A stretch of DNA of 11,798 nucleotides. Origin: Thermaceae bacterium. GTDB lineage: Bacteria; Deinococcota; Deinococci; Deinococcales; Marinithermaceae. Both the position numbers and the translations under genes were made by a program. The DNA lies in NCBI GenBank assembly GCA_027023115.1, contig JALVWZ010000173.1:1-11798 (forward strand), written 5' to 3'. This document shows, in pieces, positions 1 to 5,138 of this stretch; position 1 is the stretch's first letter; each line of letters starts with the position of its first letter. The notes under the pieces are model-generated. The model made no database searches. It saw nothing but the letters and a program-made list of their open reading frames with translations, and was not told where the DNA came from.

Positions 1-668
1 TTGGGGTCGGCGGTGCCGTTCATGAACAAGACCGGCAGCGGCCGCGCCGGTGCGGGGCACTTGCTAACGGCGGGCATACTGGCGCAAACGGCGGCCACCG
101 CGGCAAAGGTGTTGGGGGCCTCGACGGCCAAACGCAGGGCCATCAGGCCGCCGTTCGACATACCCGAAGCATAGATGCGGCGGCGATCCAGCGGATATGC
201 GGCGGCCACCTCATCTATCAGCGCCAAGATGAAGCCTACGTCGTCGGCGTCCGAGCTCACGGTGGCGTCACCGCGGCAGTCGTTCCAGGTGGGCTTGCCG
301 TAGGCCCCTGGTAAACCCTCCGGGTAGACCACGTAAAAGCCTTCGCTATCGGCCAGCTCCATCCAGAGTTTGAAGGGGCTCTTGTAACCGCTTGCGCCAA
401 TCTGGTCTTCCAGGGTGACCCCGCCGCCGTGTAGCGAAAATACCAGCGGTAACGGGTCGGACCCGGCCCGCGCGGGCACGTAGAGTGCGTAGCGGCGCGC
501 CTGCCCGTCGTGCTCCAGGGTCAAGACGTGCAGCCCCGCCGCCGGCGGAGCGGGCCCGGGGGGCGGCGTGGTCTGGGCGCAGGCTGCAAGCGCACCCAGC
601 CACAGCACCAGCAACGCCGCCCGGAGCAAGACCACAGCGCGGAAACGCAAAAACGGAACCTGTTTCAA
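1..668 (-). CDS. Secreted lipoprotein esterase, PHB depolymerase/LpqC-like (partial, C-terminus off the window)
   Basis: The reading frame on the minus strand is open from a TTG at 668 to the window edge, about 222 residues, and the C-terminal part is missing. The N-terminus has basic residues, a hydrophobic stretch and a lipobox L-A-A-C, so the product is probably an exported lipoprotein. A proline-rich linker follows the cysteine. The alpha/beta-hydrolase features are a strand ending in L-H-G-G-G (oxyanion-hole region), the segment N-D-C-R-G-D followed by D-A-D-D-V-G-F-I, and the nucleophile elbow G-M-S-N-G-G with Ser about residue 171. This combination is typical of the PHB depolymerase/LpqC/feruloyl-esterase group, which hydrolyses polyester or aryl-ester bonds outside the cytoplasm. 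The true substrate cannot be read from the sequence. The catalytic Asp and His should lie beyond position 1. The TTG start is inferred because it gives a complete signal peptide; a TTG at 650 or GTG at 635 would shorten it, and no strong ribosome site is visible. Confidence 0.85.
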   Translation of the reverse strand, partial: MKQVPFLRFRAVVLLRAALLVLWLGALAACAQTTPPPGPAPPAAGLHVLTLEHDGQARRYALYVPARAGSDPLPLVFSLHGGGVTLEDQIGASGYKSPFKLWMELADSEGFYVVYPEGLPGAYGKPTWNDCRGDATVSSDADDVGFILALIDEVAAAYPLDRRRIYASGMSNGGLMALRLAVEAPNTFAAVAAVCASMPAVSKCPAPARPLPVLFMNGTADP

Positions 669-689
669 CGACCTTAGCCTACCACTGGC

Positions 690-695
690 CTTATA
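690..695 (-). promoter_or_regulatory. Possible -10 box for the esterase gene
   Basis: On the minus strand, TATAAG lies 21 nt upstream of the proposed TTG start at 668. No convincing -35 hexamer is seen at 16-18 nt spacing, so this is a weak assignment based on a 5-of-6 match to TATAAT and on position. Confidence 0.22.
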
Positions 696-754
696 CGCAG
701 GCCGACCCCGAAAAGTGAGCGAGCAAGGGTCGTAAGCCGCGGGGCCCAGCTTTG

Positions 755-784
755 TTGGCCCACCTACGGTGGACGTACTATAGT
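755..784 (+). promoter_or_regulatory. Possible sigma-70-type promoter upstream of the DUF5946 gene
   Basis: TTGGCC (755-760) and TATAGT (779-784) are separated by 18 nt and match the housekeeping -35 and -10 consensus at 4 and 5 of 6 positions. Transcription would start near 791 and give a leader of nearly 200 nt that includes the hairpin cluster at 830-900. Sequence match only. Confidence 0.25.
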
Positions 785-973
785 CGGCTCACAGGGCGAT
801 GGCGCATCATGTGCATGTTCCCGGGTTGGGCATCAACCTCGAGGTTTCCTCTTCCCCTTAAAGCCCACTGGGCGTTGATGCGATTCGGGTTCTTACCCGG
901 CAGTTAGTCACCGTATAGTATGTAACTCGCGAGCTTGATCGGAAAATAGCTTGAATATTAGCTGACCGGCCGT

Positions 974-980
974 GGGAGGG
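974..980 (+). promoter_or_regulatory. Ribosome binding site that fixes the DUF5946 start
   Basis: GGGAGGG lies 8 nt upstream of GTG 989. The in-frame GTG at 980 overlaps this site and so is unlikely to be the start. Confidence 0.6.
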
Positions 981-988
981 TGGTAGAC

Positions 989-1516
989 GTGAGTAAAGTC
1001 CAATGCCTTGGTTGCGGGGGCTGGTTTCCGGATATCGATGGTCCGACTCATCGTTACATGGAGTCCTCGCCCGGTTGCTGGGCGGCCTTTGGCCAGATTC
1101 TTGCACGGGAGTACAGCGACCCGGCGTATTACGAAGTTCACCGGCTTTCGGTTGATGCCTATGCAGTACAGCACCCCGGTTCGCCCTCGCGGCTGAGCAT
1201 TCAATCCGTCGCGGTGCATTTGATCCGGCTTTGCCTGTTCCTCGAGCACGGGCTTTCTCCAGAGAACGCCAATAAGGCCATGCTGGAAGTCGCGAAGCAC
1301 AAAGACATGTTCGTGTGGCTCGATCCTCCAGAATCCATGGGCCCGCTGACCGTCGCCGACGTGGTCAAGGCCCAATCTGTACAAGAACACAAGGCGCTGG
1401 TGAGAGCGTGGGCGGAGGGCGCATGGGCTGCGTGGTCCCCGCACCACGACACCATCAGATCATGGCTCGCAACCCAGCAATCCCCGCCAGCGAGCGGGGC
1501 CCCGCAGCGCCGCTGA
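989..1516 (+). CDS. DUF5946 family protein, function unknown
   Basis: A 175-residue protein that starts at GTG 989 behind a good ribosome site. It opens with a C-x2-C pair (Cys6, Cys9; C-L-G-C-G), then G-P-T-H-R-Y near residues 18-23, S-S-P-G-C-W (26-31), and the stretch around 39-64 with A-R-E-Y-S-D-P-A-Y and V-D-A-Y-A-V-Q-H-P-G. I recognise this pattern as that of DUF5946 proteins, which are small cytosolic proteins of unknown function. The conserved Cys and His residues suggest metal binding, probably zinc, but this is inference. No signal peptide or membrane segment is seen. The C-terminal 20 residues are low in complexity and probably disordered. The next gene is 197 nt downstream with its own promoter match, so it is probably a single-gene unit. 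Confidence 0.75.
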   Translation: MSKVQCLGCGGWFPDIDGPTHRYMESSPGCWAAFGQILAREYSDPAYYEVHRLSVDAYAVQHPGSPSRLSIQSVAVHLIRLCLFLEHGLSPENANKAMLEVAKHKDMFVWLDPPESMGPLTVADVVKAQSVQEHKALVRAWAEGAWAAWSPHHDTIRSWLATQQSPPASGAPQRR

Positions 1517-1601
1517 TGCCTCGGCATTGATGGGCTATTGGACACCGAAATCTCATCGAAGGGGCCAGCAGCTAGTGAGCCGGGCGGTTCGGAAGCCGGG
1601 C

Positions 1602-1628
1602 GGGCGAAGCGCCCCAAGCTTGGCTTTT
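1602..1628 (+). terminator. Weak terminator-like hairpin after the DUF5946 gene
   Basis: GGGCG-AAG-CGCCC (1602-1614) forms a 5-bp GC stem and is followed by CAAGCTTGG and a short TTTT (1625-1628). The T-run does not directly abut the stem, so termination is doubtful. A tandem AGCCGGGCGG (1578-1587 and 1594-1603) lies just upstream. Confidence 0.2.
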
Positions 1629-1680
1629 GGTCACGGTAACCGTCCTGAGCGGTCGCGACGCACGAAAGCATACCCGCCGG

Positions 1681-1686
1681 TATGAT
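1681..1686 (+). promoter_or_regulatory. Possible -10 box for the radical SAM gene
   Basis: TATGAT matches the -10 consensus at 5 of 6 positions and lies 27 nt upstream of ATG 1714, which would leave a leader of about 20 nt. No good -35 is present at the usual spacing. Confidence 0.25.
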
Positions 1687-1700
1687 GGAGTAACTGCGAG

Positions 1701-1707
1701 AAGGAGG
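1701..1707 (+). promoter_or_regulatory. Strong ribosome binding site that fixes the radical SAM start
   Basis: AAGGAGG lies 6 nt before ATG 1714. This selects the 372-residue form over the in-frame start at 1627, whose extra residues do not resemble the family. Confidence 0.8.
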
Positions 1708-1713
1708 CGGAAG

Positions 1714-2832
1714 ATGGACCAGTTGACCAAGGTTTACGTAGAGCTAACCACTGCTTGCAACTTCGACTGCGTGATGTGCGTCCGCCGCACCTGGGAAAAC
1801 GAGGCCTTCGGGCCGATGGACTGGGAGGTTTACCAGTCGCTAATCGAGCAACTGGCCGAGTTCCCCGAGCCGCCCACGGTGCACTTCGGTGGCTACGGCG
1901 AGCCGATGACCTACCCCCGTTTTCTCGAAGCTATCGAGCTAGCCAAAGGCATCGGCGCCCGGGTGGAGATGACCAGCAACGGCAGCCTGCTGGACCGCGA
2001 GATGGCCACCGCCCTGATCGAGCTGGGCGTGGACAAGATCATGGTCTCGGTGGACGGCGTTTCGGCCGACGTGTACGAAGACGTCCGCCAGGGGAGCGAC
2101 TTTGGCAAGTTGATCGCCAACCTGCTCGAGCTGCGCCGCCTCAAACTGGCCCGCTTCGGCCGCGGCAACCACAAACCGCACCTGGGCCTGGCGTTCGTGG
2201 CCATGAAGCGCAACATCGATCAGTTGCCACTGCTGCCGCAGCTGGCGCACATGGTGGGGGCCGAGGAGATAAAGGTTTCGAACGTCGTGCCCTATTACCC
2301 CCAGCTCGAACAAGAAATGCTCTACGACCGGGCCATGTACTCGCTGGCCTTCCGCGCCTCGCCCGACATTCCAGTAATGAGCCTACCCAAGATGAACCTC
2401 GACGATATCACCGCGCCGGCGCTGGCACAGGTGTTCGACTCCACCGTCAGCATCAACTGGCTGCAAAGCAGCCTCGACCACTACACCAACTACTGCGAGT
2501 TCAACCAAAAGGGCTACCTGGTGGTTAGGCGCGACGGCGTGGTGACCCCCTGCTTGGAACTGATGCGCGACCACCCGGTCTACCTCAAGGGCAAGCCGCA
2601 GTGGATCAGCCACTACCAGGTGGGCGACGTCAAAGAGAAGGCGTTGCGGGAGATATGGGAAGACGAAGAATACGCCGCCTTCCGCGACAAGGTGCGCCGC
2701 TTCCCCTACTCGCCTTGCCTCACCTGCGGCGGCTGCGAGCTCTTCGAGGCCAATCAAGAAGACTGCCGCTCCAACACCTTCCCGGTCTGCGGCCGCTGCC
2801 CCTGGGCTCAGGGCCTGGTACAGTGCCCTTAG
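1714..2832 (+). CDS. Radical SAM/SPASM protein, probable tungsten-cofactor oxidoreductase (metalloenzyme) maturase
   Basis: A 372-residue cytosolic protein. The N-terminus carries the radical SAM cluster motif C-N-F-D-C-V-M-C (Cys15, Cys19, Cys22), which binds a [4Fe-4S] cluster that cleaves S-adenosylmethionine. A glycine-rich strand, F-G-G-Y-G-E-P, follows. The C-terminal third is cysteine-rich (C-L-T-C-G-G-C, E-D-C, V-C-G-R-C-P-W-A-Q-G and a final Q-C-P) and fits a SPASM/twitch domain with auxiliary Fe-S clusters. The very C-terminus and the start E-L-T-T-A-C-N match my memory of the family annotated as tungsten-cofactor oxidoreductase radical SAM maturase, normally found beside aldehyde:ferredoxin oxidoreductase-type enzymes. 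The family assignment is fairly firm but the substrate is not: no tungsten or molybdenum enzyme is in the window. The gene stops 10 nt before the lipoprotein gene, so the two may share a transcript. Confidence 0.8.
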   Translation: MDQLTKVYVELTTACNFDCVMCVRRTWENEAFGPMDWEVYQSLIEQLAEFPEPPTVHFGGYGEPMTYPRFLEAIELAKGIGARVEMTSNGSLLDREMATALIELGVDKIMVSVDGVSADVYEDVRQGSDFGKLIANLLELRRLKLARFGRGNHKPHLGLAFVAMKRNIDQLPLLPQLAHMVGAEEIKVSNVVPYYPQLEQEMLYDRAMYSLAFRASPDIPVMSLPKMNLDDITAPALAQVFDSTVSINWLQSSLDHYTNYCEFNQKGYLVVRRDGVVTPCLELMRDHPVYLKGKPQWISHYQVGDVKEKALREIWEDEEYAAFRDKVRRFPYSPCLTCGGCELFEANQEDCRSNTFPVCGRCPWAQGLVQCP

Positions 2833-2833
2833 C

Positions 2834-2839
2834 TATACT
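2834..2839 (+). promoter_or_regulatory. Possible -10 box at the start of the lipoprotein gene
   Basis: TATACT lies 3 nt before ATG 2843, and no Shine-Dalgarno sequence is seen in the 10-nt gap after the radical SAM stop codon. A promoter here would start transcription near 2846 and fit leaderless translation from GTG 2849, a mode common in Deinococcota. The alternative is read-through translation from the upstream gene. Confidence 0.25.
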
Positions 2840-2842
2840 TGA

Positions 2843-4807
2843 ATGAAGGTGAAGAAGGCATTTCGAGAACCGCCCGGCAAAGCACGCCTGCTGGCTATCG
2901 GCCTGGTGCTGGCAGCCCTTATCCTGACCGCTGGCTGCAATGGAGAACCGGCCGCCGCGCCGGCACAACCGGAAGACGCTAGTTACCTCTACCAAAACGG
3001 CGCGGATCTGCAAGTAACGCTGGCCGGCCAGGCGGCGCGGGTGCAAAGGTCGGACGGCAAGGTGCTGCTAGCGGCCGCCGGCGGTTGGTATCGCGACCTC
3101 TCCGGCGACGCGTTGCGAACGAACGCGGAGTTGCGGCCGGCGCGGGGCGGCTTTGACGTTGTCTATACGGTCGCAAACCCGACGGACGAACGCCAGCCCT
3201 TGCCCAACCTGGAAATCCCCGGCGTTGGCCTGACCGCCAATGGCGGCCTGGACCTGCTAAACCCCTACAAGCTCTACGCCGAACACCGGCGGTTGGCGGA
3301 CGAGATAGGCCACGACGACTACCTGATACCGGCCGCCGGGTTTTTCCACTACACCAACGGCAATGGCCAGACGGTGCACTACGAAAGCGACCCCAGCTAC
3401 GGCGGCCAAACCAACGGCGCCTACGCTCCGGTCATCGCCGCCGCCGATGGCGACTTTGCCGTGGGCGCGGCGCTGGAATACCCTTTCGTGGACTATCGCG
3501 ACCCCGACGCGCCCACCCTGGGCAAGCGCCATATTCCCCGCGACCGCCTCTACCCCCGCAGCCGCGTCTACCGCGACGCCGATTCCTGGCGCTACGTATT
3601 CACCTTCGCCAATAATGACGACCCCGCGCGCGGCGGCCATATCCCGCCCGGCCAGACCTGGACCTTTACCGTTACCCTGCGCTTCGCCCCGGCTCGCTAC
3701 TGGCTGCTCACCCTTTACCCCTACAAGCAATACCTGGCGCGGCTCTATCCGCAGCGCTACGCCCCCGCCCGTGACGTTTCTCCCGTGTTCTGGCTGGCCC
3801 TGGCCTACCCCGGCAACACCGACGCCCAAAACCCCCGCGGCTGGTCCTGGTACTACAACAAGGGAGACGCCGAAGGCCACCGTTACCTGCCGGTGGACGA
3901 GATTACCCGGGCACTAGCCGAGTTGCTGCCCGAACGCGGTTACCGCCGCATCCTCATCCACTCCCTCTCGGGCACCTACGACGTTCCGCGCGACCACTTC
4001 ATGTTCGCCGAAATCCCCTACCAGTACGCCAGCAACTTCGAAACGGCAATGGCCAACCAAGTTCCCGGCGCGCTGGCGCGGTTGCGCAACGCCGGGCTCG
4101 AGTACTACTTTTGGTGGGGCATTGCCGGGATGATCCCCCTCGACTCCGCCGGCGCGGTACTCGACCGGCAAACCTGGCTACCCGCCCGCGACAAACCTTT
4201 TGACCTGAACAACCCCGAAGAACACGCCTACGCCCTGGCCCACCTGCAAGACGGGCTAGACCTGCACGCCGCCGGCCTGGCCCTCGACGCCTACGCGCGC
4301 ATGGAACCCGCCGGCGCGCTGGCCTGGCTGGACGAAATAAGGGAGCGCGCCCCCAACCTGCGCCTCGCCGCGGAGCTGCAGCAAGACGTTTACCACACCC
4401 GCGCCGCAATCATCGTGCAACGCTACAGCAAAGGCAGCGACCTGGACCGTAATCGCATCAGCTCGCCACCGGTGCTGGCTCAGTACCTCAACCCGGGAGC
4501 GGAGGTGGAAGCGCTGCTGAGCCGCTACGGCGACCTGGGCGACGTAGCCGCCCACATGCGCCAACTGGCCCGCATGGGTTACACGCCGCTGGTGCGGCCG
4601 CTGCTCTTTAGCGGCCACTATATCGACCAAAACGACGTTTACCAGCGCATTCTGGAGCAAAGCGACAAGTTCTTCGACGTGCGCGGGATAGACAACGGCG
4701 TCATCTACTCCTGCTTCAACGGCCGCGACGACGACGGCGACGGCCTGACAGACTGGCCCTACGACCCGGACTGCCCCGACGCCGCCAGCGACGGCGAAGG
4801 TAGATGA
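2843..4807 (+). CDS. Large secreted lipoprotein, putative glycoside-hydrolase-like, C-terminal calcium-loop motif
   Basis: A 654-residue product. Residues 1-31 are a signal peptide (K/R-rich start, then a hydrophobic core) ending in the lipobox L-T-A-G-C with Cys32 as the lipid site, so the protein is exported and membrane-anchored. A Pro/Ala-rich linker follows. Residues about 50-300 look all-beta, a possible carbohydrate-binding or supersandwich domain rich in aromatic residues. Residues about 310-600 alternate strands and helices like an alpha/beta barrel. L-A-L-D-A-Y-A-R-M (Asp482) and L-A-A-E-L (Glu511) sit at strand ends, as catalytic acids do in retaining glycosidases; this is inference. 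The tail has C624-F-N-G, then D-D-D-G-D-G-L-T-D (629-637) and D-P-D-C644, the Cys-flanked DxDxDG-type calcium loop seen in many secreted proteins. I cannot name the family. The start could be ATG 2843 or GTG 2849. Its close spacing behind the radical SAM gene is probably operonic. Confidence 0.8.
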   Translation: MKVKKAFREPPGKARLLAIGLVLAALILTAGCNGEPAAAPAQPEDASYLYQNGADLQVTLAGQAARVQRSDGKVLLAAAGGWYRDLSGDALRTNAELRPARGGFDVVYTVANPTDERQPLPNLEIPGVGLTANGGLDLLNPYKLYAEHRRLADEIGHDDYLIPAAGFFHYTNGNGQTVHYESDPSYGGQTNGAYAPVIAAADGDFAVGAALEYPFVDYRDPDAPTLGKRHIPRDRLYPRSRVYRDADSWRYVFTFANNDDPARGGHIPPGQTWTFTVTLRFAPARYWLLTLYPYKQYLARLYPQRYAPARDVSPVFWLALAYPGNTDAQNPRGWSWYYNKGDAEGHRYLPVDEITRALAELLPERGYRRILIHSLSGTYDVPRDHFMFAEIPYQYASNFETAMANQVPGALARLRNAGLEYYFWWGIAGMIPLDSAGAVLDRQTWLPARDKPFDLNNPEEHAYALAHLQDGLDLHAAGLALDAYARMEPAGALAWLDEIRERAPNLRLAAELQQDVYHTRAAIIVQRYSKGSDLDRNRISSPPVLAQYLNPGAEVEALLSRYGDLGDVAAHMRQLARMGYTPLVRPLLFSGHYIDQNDVYQRILEQSDKFFDVRGIDNGVIYSCFNGRDDDGDGLTDWPYDPDCPDAASDGEGR

Positions 4808-4816
4808 GCGAAAAAA

Positions 4817-4826
4817 GATAATATAG
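4817..4826 (+). repeat. Left copy of a 10-bp direct repeat flanking the AT-rich island
   Basis: GATAATATAG is repeated exactly at 7565-7574, about 2.7 kb away, close to the other edge of the AT-rich region. It could be a target-site duplication or a recombination scar, or a chance match in AT-rich DNA. Confidence 0.4.
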
Positions 4827-4911
4827 TGCGACTGACTCAATATCTTCTGTGAAACCATTCCGTCGCATTTCTGGCATTATGATGTAAATGCACCCTCGCA
4901 GTTTATGGAAG

Positions 4912-4920
4912 TGCTATAAT
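4912..4920 (+). promoter_or_regulatory. Extended -10 promoter (TGCTATAAT) for the island gene
   Basis: A perfect TATAAT (4915-4920) is preceded by TG one base upstream, the extended -10 form that can work without a -35 box. No TTGACA-like sequence is seen at 16-18 nt spacing. Initiation would fall near 4927, 8 nt before the ATG of the small upstream ORF and about 200 nt before the large gene. Confidence 0.5.
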
Positions 4921-4934
4921 AGCCACATAAAGTT

Positions 4935-5138
4935 ATGTCAGTACCTGTTCTGCTACCCATAACTGGCTCATCTTTCGAGAGTTCATTTCGCGCTGAGACC
5001 CATCAGTATTTTTGCACAGCACGAGCAGTTTTCCAGGGATTCCCTATATATGTCGCATACGCTGGGAGTGTAGAGAGCGCGTTTCTGGAATGGTACTCTT
5101 TTTGTAGCTCATTTTGCGGAGTTGGCTGTTATGAATGA
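4935..5138 (+). CDS. Doubtful 67-codon upstream ORF overlapping the island gene
   Basis: The ORF begins at ATG 4935, about 8 nt after the predicted transcription start, and ends at TGA 5138. Its last 8 nt (ATGAATGA) overlap the start of the next gene, an arrangement that allows translational coupling. The product is rich in Ser, Phe and Tyr and has four Cys, three of them in the last 12 residues. I recognise no family, see no Shine-Dalgarno site, and see no clear membrane segment. It may be a leader peptide, a small partner protein, or simply an open frame in untranslated leader. Confidence 0.25.
   Translation: MSVPVLLPITGSSFESSFRAETHQYFCTARAVFQGFPIYVAYAGSVESAFLEWYSFCSSFCGVGCYE
5118..5121 (+). 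promoter_or_regulatory. Ribosome binding site that fixes the start of the island gene
   Basis: GGAG lies 9 nt upstream of ATG 5131. The in-frame TTG at 5122 directly abuts this site and would leave no spacing, so ATG 5131 is preferred. Confidence 0.55.

Larger units (their letters stand above)
669..988. other. Divergent intergenic region with clustered small hairpins
   Basis: This is 320 bp between the minus-strand esterase and the plus-strand DUF5946 gene. I see no convincing coding sequence. It holds a possible plus-strand promoter at 755-784 and several short inverted repeats: GGGCC/GGCCC (742-761), CCACC/GGTGG (760-772), the perfect 12-bp palindrome AACCTCGAGGTT (835-846), GCATCAAC/GTTGATGC (830-837 with 874-881), GCCC/GGGC (863-873) and CGGGT/ACCCG with a 4-nt loop (886-899). 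The cluster from 830 to 900 could fold as a transcript leader. Confidence 0.4.
4808..5130. other. AT-rich left flank of the island
   Basis: Base composition shifts from GC-rich to AT-rich within a few bases of the lipoprotein stop codon. The stretch contains one copy of the GATAATATAG repeat (4817-4826), an extended -10 promoter (4912-4920) and a doubtful 67-codon ORF (4935-5138). I see no terminator for the lipoprotein gene and no tRNA. Confidence 0.6.

Noticed and set aside
802..814. GCGCATCATGTGC as a possible CRP-like operator
   Set aside because: The symmetry is imperfect, the site is shorter than a CRP site, and nothing else supports it.
1578..1603. Tandem AGCCGGGCGG repeat, considered as an array or CRISPR-like unit
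   Set aside because: There are only two copies, in GC-rich DNA, with no further units; probably chance or part of a weak terminator.
1201..1671. A 156-codon minus-strand frame opposite the DUF5946 gene
   Set aside because: The plus-strand frame has a ribosome site and family motifs; this one has neither.
1627..1713. An upstream in-frame start for the radical SAM gene, adding 29 residues
   Set aside because: The AAGGAGG site is placed for ATG 1714, and the extra residues are Arg-rich and unlike the family N-terminus.
5122..5130. An upstream TTG start for the island gene
   Set aside because: It directly abuts the GGAG ribosome site and so lacks spacing, while ATG 5131 has 9 nt.
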